Below are positions 27,439-36,168 of a stretch of 64,000 nt of DNA, in pieces. Positions within the stretch are counted from its first letter, which is position 1; every line of letters starts with the position of its first letter. Source of the stretch: an uncultured Ignavibacteria bacterium (lineage in GTDB: Bacteria; Bacteroidota; Ignavibacteria; Tepidaquicellales; OLB5); the NCBI GenBank assembly GCA_937873695.1, contig CALMYL010000008.1:62001-126000 (forward strand), in the 5' to 3' direction. The position numbers and the translations under genes were made by a program. The notes under the pieces are model-generated. The model did no database searches, was not told the DNA's origin, and worked only from the letters and a program-made list of their open reading frames with translations.

Positions 27439-28842
27439 ATGAAAACTTTATTTTCAGTATTAATTTTGCTGTTATTTATTATTACCAATAACTATTCTCA
27501 ATATGGTTATCAAAAAATCTACAGCGACGATACTTCAGGTAAGGGTGTAGTTACCATGAACAGCATCAAAATGAGTACCGGCGGTTTGAAGCATATTTAT
27601 ATCCAAAGGGGAGTCTCATTCCCCGATGGTAATCCTAATACAAGCGGGCAATACCTTAAACTTAACAGGCAGAACAACAGCTGGTATGAACCTCTAAACG
27701 GATTTGCAAAAGCAAACTGGTGTTTTTGTTTTTGTACTTTCACGTGTAACCCACCCAGATATGTCTGTAACAGAGTATTACTGTTTGTTCCATCTCCGCT
27801 TGATACACAATATGCCATCAAAAATTTAATGGGTAACTGCGGTTGTGATGCAGGAGATAAGGTTGCTTACACCGTTAATAACGGAATGAATTCATCGGAT
27901 CTCACGCAGTTCAGCAATGATTTCGCTGGGCAAATGTGTTTTGGAATTGATATCGATCCTGTAAATGATGCAATTGCTTATGTTGGTTATCCTATTTTGG
28001 GAACAAGTTACAAAGTTATTCATAAAACCACGAATAAAGGCAGCACTTGGGTTCCGGTCGATACAAATTCTCAATTTTTCAGATACATTAAAATTAATCC
28101 TATAAAAAGAACAAATATATTCTGCGGAGCCTCCGGGCAAACAATGCTGAGTACAAATTCAGGGGTTGATTTCTTCCCTGTCGGCGGTCAGAATTTCAAT
28201 GAAATGAAATTTTGTTATTCCGACAGCACAATTTACGGATTGGCGTTTAACGGAGTATACAAATCAACTAACCATGGCTTAAACTGGAGCCAGGTTTGGA
28301 ACAATAATACTTTAAGATGTATTGAAGTATCACCTGATAACAGCAATCTTTTGTATGCGGGTAATCCTTCCGGGCTTTACCGCTCAACCAACGGCGGATT
28401 AAACTGGGTGCTATACAATGACCATTTTTCACCATCTAAAAATGTACTTGGAATTTCCAAAGATGTTTCATCCGGTGATACTGTAATAATTTCAACTACA
28501 GATGCTGTATATAAAGTATGGGGAAGTTTTGTAGGGATAAATGTTGTTTCATCCGAGATTCCCGCAGAGTATTCTCTTTCACAAAACTATCCAAACCCGT
28601 TCAATCCGATAACTCATTTCGGATTTCGGATTGCGGAATTCGGGTTGGTGAAATTAACAATATACGATGCCCTTGGCAAGGAAGTAGCTTTACTTGTAAG
28701 CCAGCAACTACAGCCTGGCACTTACGAAGCCGAATGGGACGCAACGGCATACCCAAGCGGAGTTTATTATTATAAAATACAGGTTGAGACGTCCCAGCAG
28801 GACCTCTTTACAGAAACTAAAAAGATGGTTTTAATAAAATGA
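27439..28842 (+). CDS. T9SS-secreted BNR/VPS10-like beta-propeller protein
   Basis: A 467-residue protein with a signal peptide (to about residue 20). The propeller body carries repeated Asp-box-like motifs (KTTNKGSTW, STNSGVDFF, KSTNHGLNW, RSTNGGLNW) as in sialidase/sortilin-type repeats. A Cys-rich segment at about residues 95-140 is unusual. The C-terminal sorting domain has QNYPNPFNP and a palindrome-derived VETSQQDL insert. It probably binds or degrades a polymer outside the cell; enzymatic residues cannot be assigned. The stop overlaps the next start (ATGA). Confidence 0.75.
   Translation: MKTLFSVLILLLFIITNNYSQYGYQKIYSDDTSGKGVVTMNSIKMSTGGLKHIYIQRGVSFPDGNPNTSGQYLKLNRQNNSWYEPLNGFAKANWCFCFCTFTCNPPRYVCNRVLLFVPSPLDTQYAIKNLMGNCGCDAGDKVAYTVNNGMNSSDLTQFSNDFAGQMCFGIDIDPVNDAIAYVGYPILGTSYKVIHKTTNKGSTWVPVDTNSQFFRYIKINPIKRTNIFCGASGQTMLSTNSGVDFFPVGGQNFNEMKFCYSDSTIYGLAFNGVYKSTNHGLNWSQVWNNNTLRCIEVSPDNSNLLYAGNPSGLYRSTNGGLNWVLYNDHFSPSKNVLGISKDVSSGDTVIISTTDAVYKVWGSFVGINVVSSEIPAEYSLSQNYPNPFNPITHFGFRIAEFGLVKLTIYDALGKEVALLVSQQLQPGTYEAEWDATAYPSGVYYYKIQVETSQQDLFTETKKMVLIK
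28786..28807. repeat. family D palindrome remnant inside coding sequence
   Basis: GAGACGTCCC-AGCA-GGACCTCT, translated within VETSQQDLF, at the same sorting-domain position as in the two preceding genes. Confidence 0.75.
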
Positions 28843-29783
28843 GGAAATTTCTTTTCATATTTACATTTACGTTTGCAGTTTGTGTCTTCTTTCAGTGTAT
28901 TGAAGCCGGATCTGCATGGGATGTCGAAACAGCAAAGTATTTTCCGCTCCAGGTTGGGAATAAATGGGTATACAGAGGGACATCTACTGGATATACTGCG
29001 TTTGGAAGGTCATACCAAACATATACTGTTACAGGTGTTAAAGATACACTTGGCAGAAGATATTACGAAATTGAAGTAAGGGTATTTATGATAACTGGTA
29101 CGCTTTCATCAGGAGTAATGCAATTTGACAGATTTATCAGGATCGATTCATCCTCAATGAACTTATTTAAACTGCAGACATATTGCAGCAGAAATGAATG
29201 GCTTATTGACAGCCTGAGAGCCGGAAAGAATGATTCTCTTAAAATCTGCCCATTTGAGTTTTATACTGCGAACAGCGTTTGTACCGATACCTCAAATCAT
29301 AATCTTTTTGGGACGTCTTACCCCTCAAAAAGATTTTCGGAGTTTTTTGGTCCTGGTTACAATACTGTATACGTTAAAGGAATAGGTATTGCATACAGCA
29401 GTTATGGATATCAAATGAATCAGACACATGATACAATTAGAGGATGTATTATAAATGGTATAATTTACGGAGATACAAATGTACTTGTTGGAATTAACCA
29501 GTTAAGTTCAGAAGTTCCAAAACTATTTTCACTTTCCCAAAACTATCCAAATCCGTTCAACCCGGTTACGCATTTCGGATTTCAGATCGCGGAATCCGGA
29601 TTGGTTAAGTTAACAGTATACGATGCACTTGGCAAAGAAGTTGAAATACTCGTTAATCGACAGCTTCAATCCGGAAGCTATGAAGCAGATTGGGACGCAT
29701 CAACATTCCCAAGTGGTGTGTATTGTTATAAACTTGAAAGCGGCAGTTTCACAGAAACAAAAAAAATGGTTTTGCTTAAGTGA
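28839..29783 (+). CDS. T9SS-secreted protein, VGNxW family, paralogue 3
   Basis: A 314-residue protein whose ATG overlaps the previous stop. The signal peptide ends about residue 23. The N-domain starts YFPLQVGNKWVYRG and ends GCIINGIIYGDT, matching the other paralogues. Its sorting domain has QNYPNPFNP but lacks the palindrome insert (KLESGSFTETKKM). This gives the uninterrupted form of that hairpin for comparison. The stop overlaps the GTG start of the next gene, so the three genes are translationally coupled. Confidence 0.75.
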   Translation: MRKFLFIFTFTFAVCVFFQCIEAGSAWDVETAKYFPLQVGNKWVYRGTSTGYTAFGRSYQTYTVTGVKDTLGRRYYEIEVRVFMITGTLSSGVMQFDRFIRIDSSSMNLFKLQTYCSRNEWLIDSLRAGKNDSLKICPFEFYTANSVCTDTSNHNLFGTSYPSKRFSEFFGPGYNTVYVKGIGIAYSSYGYQMNQTHDTIRGCIINGIIYGDTNVLVGINQLSSEVPKLFSLSQNYPNPFNPVTHFGFQIAESGLVKLTVYDALGKEVEILVNRQLQSGSYEADWDASTFPSGVYCYKLESGSFTETKKMVLLK

Positions 29784-31135
29784 AAATTGTATTAAAAATG
29801 CTATTTGTATTTGTGCTCATGCAGAATATTGTTTCTGCGCAGCAAAGCCATAACATAAAAGTGCTGGCTCACTTCAATCATAACACTTTTCATTCTTCAT
29901 GCTGGGGGTATGAAACGGGGGGAAGAGAATACGCCATTTACGGATGGTTCGAAGGTACATCGATTGTTGATATAACGGATGAAAATGATATCCGTGATGT
30001 AGTTTTTCTGCCGGGCAGGTACAGCGGCTGGCGTGAAATGAAGGTTTACAAAAACTACCTGTATATCGTATCTGAAGCTGACAGCAGCGGGATACAGATA
30101 GTTGATCTGACCAGACTGCCTAATACTGTTGATCTTGTTAACACGTATTCATTTGATGGATTCAGAAGAGCGCATACAATTTCACAGAACGGCAGGTATT
30201 TGTACATTAATGGTGGCAACTACCGCGAAGGCGGAATAGTTGTGCTGGATGCCGGCGCTGATCCTGAAAGGCCCGTTAAACTTAGCGAGTGGGAGGCGGA
30301 TTACGTGCACGATTGCCGGGTAGTCAATGATACGATCTGGGCATGTAATCCTTTAACAGGAAAAGTAAGTGTAATTGATGCTGTTGACAAGAATAACCTT
30401 TTTACCATAACAACATGGGTGAACGGTCAGTATCCTGTGCCGCATAATTGCGCTCTTACTGATGATCATAAGTATCTTTATGTGTGCGACGAAAATTTTA
30501 ATAATCCGGGCAGACTGAAGATCTGGAATATCTCCGATAAAAGAGATATCATATATGCCAATGAATGGAAGATTAACGGTTCAACAGAATCTGTACATAA
30601 TATAGAAATATTCGGCAACTATGCATTTCTTTCCTATTACGGAGAGGGCGCGATTGTATTGGATATAACTGACCCTGTTTACCCCGTGGAAATAGCTTCA
30701 TTAAAAACCACTGCTTGCTGGCAGGTTTATTGTTTTCCTTCCGGTAAAATTATTGCTTCTGATATTTATGACGGGTTGTATGTTTTAAAAACCCTTGATC
30801 CAATCAGTGTTCACAACAACAGAGCCATCGCAGAAGGTTTTTCATTATCGCAAAACTACCCTAATCCGTTCAATCCGGCAACGAAAATAAAATTCAGCAT
30901 TCCGCAAAGTGAGTCTGCCCACAGGGTCGTCTCTACAAGTCTGATCGTATATGATGCACTTGGCAGAGAAGTACAGATACTGTTAGATAAACAGCTACAG
31001 CCCGGCACATATGAAGCGGATTGGGATGCAGCAGCATATCCCAGCGGTGTTTATTATTACAGGCTTCAAGTCCTTCGATCTGACTATTCGAAAGATGTTT
31101 TTACAGAAACAAGAAAAATGGTATTGATAAAATAA
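29780..31135 (+). CDS. T9SS-secreted choice-of-anchor B (LVIVD-repeat) protein
   Basis: A 451-residue protein with a GTG start inside the previous stop (GTGA). The signal peptide ends VSAQ. The body has repeated LVIVD-type propeller blades (TSIVDITDENDIRDV, IQIVDLTRLPN, IVVLDAGADPERPV, VSVIDAVDKNN, AIVLDITDPVYPV) as in choice-of-anchor B proteins. The sorting domain contains two extra segments relative to relatives (around 30913 and 31071) that look like palindrome remnants. Probably a surface adhesion or binding protein; no catalytic site seen. Confidence 0.8.
   Translation: MKIVLKMLFVFVLMQNIVSAQQSHNIKVLAHFNHNTFHSSCWGYETGGREYAIYGWFEGTSIVDITDENDIRDVVFLPGRYSGWREMKVYKNYLYIVSEADSSGIQIVDLTRLPNTVDLVNTYSFDGFRRAHTISQNGRYLYINGGNYREGGIVVLDAGADPERPVKLSEWEADYVHDCRVVNDTIWACNPLTGKVSVIDAVDKNNLFTITTWVNGQYPVPHNCALTDDHKYLYVCDENFNNPGRLKIWNISDKRDIIYANEWKINGSTESVHNIEIFGNYAFLSYYGEGAIVLDITDPVYPVEIASLKTTACWQVYCFPSGKIIASDIYDGLYVLKTLDPISVHNNRAIAEGFSLSQNYPNPFNPATKIKFSIPQSESAHRVVSTSLIVYDALGREVQILLDKQLQPGTYEADWDAAAYPSGVYYYRLQVLRSDYSKDVFTETRKMVLIK
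30913..30932. repeat. possible family D remnant inside coding sequence
   Basis: TCTGCCC-ACA-GGGTCGTCT resembles the intergenic palindrome at 62946 (AGACGACCC / GGGTCGTCT). It is translated in an extra loop of about eight residues between two sorting-domain strands. Confidence 0.5.
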
Positions 31136-31148
31136 AATATTATCCAAA

Positions 31149-32069
31149 ATGAAAACTCTGATTGTTTTATTAATGGTTCTAGCAGGCGGAATATATACCA
31201 ATTTATATTCATTGGATACCGCTGCCGTAAAATACTACCCATTAGCAGTTGGCAACACATGGACATACAGTCATTTTGCCACGAATGGACCTGCTTACAG
31301 ATACAAAGAAAAGATCACCGGTACAATTGTAACAAATGGTCACTTTTATTATGTGTTTACTTATTACAGAACAGGTTATTCTGAGACAGTTTCATACAGA
31401 AGAATAGATTCTGTGAAGAATATTGTACTTATCTACAGCTCAAACTCAGGCTGCCAGTGGCTGCAGAATGAAGAAACTGCTGACAGCCTCAGTGCGAGGA
31501 AAGGAGATTCATCCCGGGTAAGCTGTGTATATTATTACCGTGCTGATACTATAACAAAATCATTATTTGGAAGTCCGAGGAAGACCAAAAAATACAACTG
31601 GTCTAACTATTTTGAAGCGGGTGCAACCAGAGAACTGACCAGGGATTTCGGGTTTACTTACGAGTATTCTTTCGCGCATACTAACCAATCATACAATAGT
31701 CTTATCGGGTGCATTATTAACGGAATAATGTACGGCGATACATCATTGGTGGGAGTTACACCCATCAGCAGCGAGATTCCTGTGCATTTTGAGTTATATC
31801 AAAACTATCCAAACCCGTTTAATCCGGTTACGAAAATCAAATTCCAAATCCCCCTCATGAAGGGGGTGACTGATGGGAGTGGTGCGTTAATACAGATAAC
31901 AATTCATGATGCTCTTGGCAGAGAAGTTGCTGTACTTGTCAATCAGCACCTGCAGCCGGGTACTTATGAAGCTGACTGGGATGCATCGGCATATCCAAGC
32001 GGTGCATATTTTTATACAATTCGCTCCGGCAGTTATAATAAGTCAAAAAAAATGGTTATTATAAAATAA
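31149..32069 (+). CDS. T9SS-secreted protein, VGNxW family, paralogue 4
   Basis: A 306-residue protein with a signal peptide (to about residue 22). The N-domain begins YYPLAVGNTWTYSH and ends GCIINGIMYGDT. The sorting domain (QNYPNPFNP) has an extra loop LMKGVTDGSGAL encoded by a C-run/G-run palindrome at 31850-31866. It lies 13 nt after the LVIVD protein and closes the coupled run of surface-protein genes. Confidence 0.75.
   Translation: MKTLIVLLMVLAGGIYTNLYSLDTAAVKYYPLAVGNTWTYSHFATNGPAYRYKEKITGTIVTNGHFYYVFTYYRTGYSETVSYRRIDSVKNIVLIYSSNSGCQWLQNEETADSLSARKGDSSRVSCVYYYRADTITKSLFGSPRKTKKYNWSNYFEAGATRELTRDFGFTYEYSFAHTNQSYNSLIGCIINGIMYGDTSLVGVTPISSEIPVHFELYQNYPNPFNPVTKIKFQIPLMKGVTDGSGALIQITIHDALGREVAVLVNQHLQPGTYEADWDASAYPSGAYFYTIRSGSYNKSKKMVIIK
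31848..31876. repeat. in-frame palindromic element in sorting domain
   Basis: CCCCCTCATGAAGGGGG (31850-31866) is a palindrome of 5-C and 5-G arms, followed by TGACTGATGG. The same loop is absent from the other paralogues, so the element looks inserted without breaking the frame. Confidence 0.65.
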
Positions 32070-32376
32070 TTTGGTTTGAATTTGTGAGGCATTGCCTCAT
32101 AATTTGATAAAATTATTAATGAGCGAAATTCAGGATCAATTGTATATAGATCAGTAAGTGCCCGTAAGAATTTTCTTACAAATGTTTTTTTTCTGTATAA
32201 AAAGGCAATTAGTTCTGCATAAACTAATATTTACCTGTACTTTTATTTAGATTTATTTATTATTATCGTACAATATTCATTAACCTTTTACATTAACTAT
32301 TCATTGATATTTTATATTGTAAGAAACTATTTTTAAAACTAGATTGCATACTGCAATTTATAAAATAATTCACTAA
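32070..32376. other. AT-rich intergenic gap with small palindromes
   Basis: No gene seen in 307 bases. TGAGGC-ATT-GCCTCA lies at 32084-32098. GTAAGAA-TT-TTCTTAC (32164-32179), followed by a T-run, may be a weak terminator for the preceding operon. The right half (32200-32360) is very AT-rich and probably holds the promoter of the arylsulfotransferase-like gene. Confidence 0.5.
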
Positions 32377-34206
32377 ATGAAGAATACTTTTATAATTTTT
32401 CTGATCCTGACCGGTTTTACATCATTGATTTTTTCCTCACAAAAAAGATCCGCAAATGAAATCTTCACATATGTTGACCCTGTACTGAATTCACAGTTTG
32501 TGAAAAATAATACAACAATAGCATTCAGCCTTACAGCCGGGATTGATATCAGCTCTGTATCCCCAAAAACAATAGAAATTTCAGGCAGCTTTGGAGGCAA
32601 CTACAGGTATGAACTTGTTTATCTGGATGATGAAAATCTATTTATCATTAAACCTGCTGCTGCTTTTAAGAACGGTGAAGTAATTACTCTGAATTTTTCT
32701 GCTGGTATTAAGGAAAGAAACGGGAACAGAATTGAACCTTTTGCTCATACCTTTAGAATACAGAAACAACAGCTGCCCAATGAGCCCCTACTGGGATTAG
32801 TAAATGAGATTCCCGAAGCAGAGTATAAACAATTAACTGAAAATACATACATAGGAACGGAAGCATTTCCTGTGATAACCGTCAATTATTCCAATAACCC
32901 CTCGCCGGGTAAAATACTTTTTAGTAATATTGTATTTAATGTTCAAATACCCAATACTCCTCATCTTATCATAATGAATAACGACGCTTCTGTTGTGTTT
33001 TCCAGGCAAATGGGAGGCCAGATCTTTGATTTTAACATGCAGCCAAACGGAAGATTCACATATTTCAGCCGTGTAAGGGGAAAGTACTTCGAGCTTGATT
33101 CTAATTATGTTATTACTGACAGCTTCTATACGGGTAATGGATATCTTACCGATATTCATGAGCTGAGAGTATTTTCAAACAGGCATGCGCTGCTTATGAG
33201 CTATGATAAACAGGTTGTTGATATGTCACTGCTATATCCCGGTGGGAATCCAAATGCACTTGTGACAGGTTTGATTGTTCAGGAAATAGATGAAAATAAA
33301 AATGTGGTTTTCCAATGGAAGAGCTGGGATCACATTCCAATTCTTGATGCGACACATGAAGATTTTACCGCTGACGAAATTGATTATATTCACGGTAATG
33401 CACTTGAACTTGATAATGACGGCAATATCCTGCTTTCGTCAAGGCATCTTGATGAGATAACTAAAATAAACAGAAGTACCGGTGAAATTATATGGAGAAT
33501 GGGAGGCAAGAAAAATGAATTTCAGTTCCCGAATGATCTTTTCAGGTTTTCACACCAGCACGGTATAAGGAGATTGTTTAATGGAAACATTATTATGTTT
33601 GATAACGGTAATTATCATTCTCCCCAGCAGTCGCGGGCAGTAGAATACTTGCTGGATGAATCAAATAAGATCGCAACAATGGTATGGGAATACAAAAATG
33701 TTCCTGCGATATACGGCAATGCGATGGGTTTCGCCCAGCGGCTTGAAAACGGAAATACTTTGATAAGCTGGGGGTCAACTAATCCAACTCTGACTGAAGT
33801 AAAACCTGATGGCAGCAGGGCGCTTGAAATTTCATTCTCAACAGGTGTGTTTTCTTACAGGGCTTTCAAATACAGTTATGGCGGTGGTTTTACCGGAATT
33901 CACCCGGTAAGTAATGAATCTCCGTCAGGTTATAAGCTATCCCAGAATTTTCCCAATCCGTTCAATCCTGTGACAAAGATAAGATTCAGTATTCCGGCCG
34001 GGCAGAATGGAGCATACGCTTCGGCTTCCGTTTTGAAGTTATATGACGCTCTTGGCAAAGAACTGAGGGTTTTGGTGAATGAGGAATTGAGGCCCGGAAG
34101 TTATGAAATTGACTTTGACGGCAGCGGTCTTTCAAGCGGAGTTTATTTTTACCGGTTGAGTTCTGGTGCATTCACTGATATGAAAAAGATGGTTTTGGTT
34201 AAATAA
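32377..34206 (+). CDS. T9SS-secreted arylsulfotransferase (ASST)-family protein
   Basis: A 609-residue protein with a signal peptide (to about residue 22) and an Ig-like module (about residues 30-125). A long propeller follows with ASST-family hallmarks: IHGNALELDNDGNILLSSRH, TGEIIWRMGGK, FSHQHGIRRL, YGNAMGFAQRLENGNTLISW and TEVKPDGS. A T9SS sorting domain ends the chain (QNFPNPFNP). The family moves sulfuryl groups between phenolic donors and acceptors, but some members are structural. The conserved His residues around IHGN and HQHG are present. It is followed by a terminator. Confidence 0.82.
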   Translation: MKNTFIIFLILTGFTSLIFSSQKRSANEIFTYVDPVLNSQFVKNNTTIAFSLTAGIDISSVSPKTIEISGSFGGNYRYELVYLDDENLFIIKPAAAFKNGEVITLNFSAGIKERNGNRIEPFAHTFRIQKQQLPNEPLLGLVNEIPEAEYKQLTENTYIGTEAFPVITVNYSNNPSPGKILFSNIVFNVQIPNTPHLIIMNNDASVVFSRQMGGQIFDFNMQPNGRFTYFSRVRGKYFELDSNYVITDSFYTGNGYLTDIHELRVFSNRHALLMSYDKQVVDMSLLYPGGNPNALVTGLIVQEIDENKNVVFQWKSWDHIPILDATHEDFTADEIDYIHGNALELDNDGNILLSSRHLDEITKINRSTGEIIWRMGGKKNEFQFPNDLFRFSHQHGIRRLFNGNIIMFDNGNYHSPQQSRAVEYLLDESNKIATMVWEYKNVPAIYGNAMGFAQRLENGNTLISWGSTNPTLTEVKPDGSRALEISFSTGVFSYRAFKYSYGGGFTGIHPVSNESPSGYKLSQNFPNPFNPVTKIRFSIPAGQNGAYASASVLKLYDALGKELRVLVNEELRPGSYEIDFDGSGLSSGVYFYRLSSGAFTDMKKMVLVK

Positions 34207-34282
34207 CACAAAATCAGCAGAATTTAGATAATCACAGATCGTTTCATCCGGGTACAGCAGTTATGTACCACGTTAATTGATT

Positions 34283-34320
34283 GGCCCCGCCCGGTTTACA
34301 GGTGTGGGGCTTTATTTTTT
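34283..34320 (+). terminator. intrinsic terminator
   Basis: GCCCCGC / GTGGGGC stem followed by TTTATTTTTT, about 77 nt after the ASST-like gene and before the ABC exporter operon. Confidence 0.75.
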
Positions 34321-34347
34321 GGTATAGCAACATTTTTACAATTACGC

Positions 34348-34355
34348 TAATTTTG
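34348..34355 (+). promoter_or_regulatory. TAnnTTTG (-7-like) box for ABC exporter operon
   Basis: TAATTTTG, only 5 nt before the ATG at 34361. If used, the mRNA would have almost no leader. Confidence 0.4.
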
Positions 34356-34360
34356 TGTAA

Positions 34361-36130
34361 ATGATTTATCTCAGGCGTCTTTTACCATATCTAAAAAGAT
34401 ACAGGAAAATGCTTGCTATTGGGTTTGTTGTTATAACCCTTAGCGCAGTGTTTACCAATCTGATTCCGTTTGTTATTTCAAAAGCTATTGACAGGATTAA
34501 GGACCATACAGAAGGGACTTCACTTCTTAATTACGCATTGCTTACAGTAGGCTTTGCAGTTATAAGCGGTGTATTCCTTTATTTGACACGCCAGATGATA
34601 ATAGTAGTATCCCGCGAAATTGAAAATGATCTGCGCAATGATTTCTTCGCACATATACTTCAGCAGGACCAGCAGTATTTCCATTTTCACCCGACGGGAG
34701 ATATCATGGCACTTGCCACAAATGATATATCCGCGGTTAGGAATTTTCTGGGCCCGGGAATCATGTATACAGCCGAGACTTTCATAAATTTCTCAATGGC
34801 AATTTCTCTGATGTTCTCATTTAATGCAGAGCTTACCCTGATAGCAATTGTGCCGATTCCATTGATATCATATGTAGTGTACAGGATCGGCAAGAGCATC
34901 AATTACAAGTTCGAAAGAGTACAGGAACAGTTTTCTGATCTGACTACCAGGGCGCAGGAAAATCTTTCAGGTATTAAGGTTGTAAAGGCCTATGTAAGAG
35001 AAGAAAGCGAAACCGAAGGTTTCAAAAAAATATCTGCTGAATACATGAAAAAGAACCTGGAACTGGCGAAGGTTCAGTCATTTTCATATCCTATTATGTT
35101 CCTGTTAACAGGATTTTCGGTAATTATTGTGCTTTATTTTGGCGGCAATAAAATAATCAGCGGAGAGCTTACAATTGGCGAACTTACGGCATTTATAATT
35201 TATCTTGGTTTGTTAACATGGCCGATAATTTCCCTGGGCTGGATAATTAACCTGACTCAGCGTGCTGAAGCATCCATGAAAAGACTGTGTGAGGTTTTTG
35301 ACAGTAAGCCCGGAATTGAAAGTCCTGATACAGAAAGCACAAGTGCCGGCACTGATGACGGAGTATCAGAGAAGATTAGGGGCGAAATTGAATTCAGAAA
35401 TGTGAATTTCAGGTACCATCATAACTTCCCTTATGTGCTTAAAAATGTGAATGTAAAGATAAAAGCAGGCGAAACCATTGGTATTATTGGTCACACAGGT
35501 TCAGGCAAAACAACTTTAATTAACCTTATCTCAAGGTTGTTTGATATAGATGAAGGTGAGCTTCTGGTAGATGGTAAAAGCGTAAAACAGTATGACCTCA
35601 ACAGGTTAAGAACATCTATTGGCGCAGTACCGCAGGAAACTTTTCTTTTTAGCGATACCATAGAAAATAATATAGCCTATGCAGAAAATATATTTAATAA
35701 GGATAAAGTAGTAACAGCAGCGAAGATCTCGCAGATATACAAAGATGTGGATAAGTTCCCCGGCAGATTTGATACTATGCTTGGAGAGCGCGGGATAAAC
35801 CTTTCCGGCGGTCAGAAACAAAGGACATCCATTGCCCGCGCTATAGCGGCTGATCCTGAAATTCTGATACTTGATGATGCTTTTTCAGCCGTAGATACAT
35901 ACACCGAGGAAGAGATCCTGAAAGGACTGAAAGAAGTTATGAACGGAAGAACAACAATACTTATCAGCCACAGAATTTCAACTCTTAAGAACGCAGACAG
36001 AGTAATTGTGCTTAAAGAAGGCTCTGTTGCTGAAGAAGGAACTCATGAGGAACTTGTTAAGAAGGAAGGTATATACGCTGATATTTACCTTAAACAGCTT
36101 CTTGAAGAGGAACTTAAAGAACTGGAATAA
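34361..36130 (+). CDS. ABC exporter half-transporter, degenerate-ATPase subunit
   Basis: A 589-residue type IV ABC exporter subunit with six predicted membrane helices (about residues 15-310) and a C-terminal ATPase. Walker A is GHTGSGKT (about 377), the signature is canonical LSGGQ (about 479) and Walker B is LILDDAFSAVD (about 500). In Walker B the catalytic Glu is replaced by Asp. The switch His (ISHR) is present. This composition belongs to the subunit carrying the inactive site of a heterodimer with the next gene. The cargo could be a drug, lipid or peptide. Confidence 0.88.
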   Translation: MIYLRRLLPYLKRYRKMLAIGFVVITLSAVFTNLIPFVISKAIDRIKDHTEGTSLLNYALLTVGFAVISGVFLYLTRQMIIVVSREIENDLRNDFFAHILQQDQQYFHFHPTGDIMALATNDISAVRNFLGPGIMYTAETFINFSMAISLMFSFNAELTLIAIVPIPLISYVVYRIGKSINYKFERVQEQFSDLTTRAQENLSGIKVVKAYVREESETEGFKKISAEYMKKNLELAKVQSFSYPIMFLLTGFSVIIVLYFGGNKIISGELTIGELTAFIIYLGLLTWPIISLGWIINLTQRAEASMKRLCEVFDSKPGIESPDTESTSAGTDDGVSEKIRGEIEFRNVNFRYHHNFPYVLKNVNVKIKAGETIGIIGHTGSGKTTLINLISRLFDIDEGELLVDGKSVKQYDLNRLRTSIGAVPQETFLFSDTIENNIAYAENIFNKDKVVTAAKISQIYKDVDKFPGRFDTMLGERGINLSGGQKQRTSIARAIAADPEILILDDAFSAVDTYTEEEILKGLKEVMNGRTTILISHRISTLKNADRVIVLKEGSVAEEGTHEELVKKEGIYADIYLKQLLEEELKELE

Positions 36131-36168
36131 AAGAAACTGAATTAACGATACGGAATCAAATTAAAAAA

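Noticed and set aside
25504-34206. Possibility that the repeated sorting domains form a single tandem-repeat mobile element
   Set aside because: Each copy is joined to its own signal peptide and body in frame, and no recombinase or terminal repeats are seen; a gene family is simpler.
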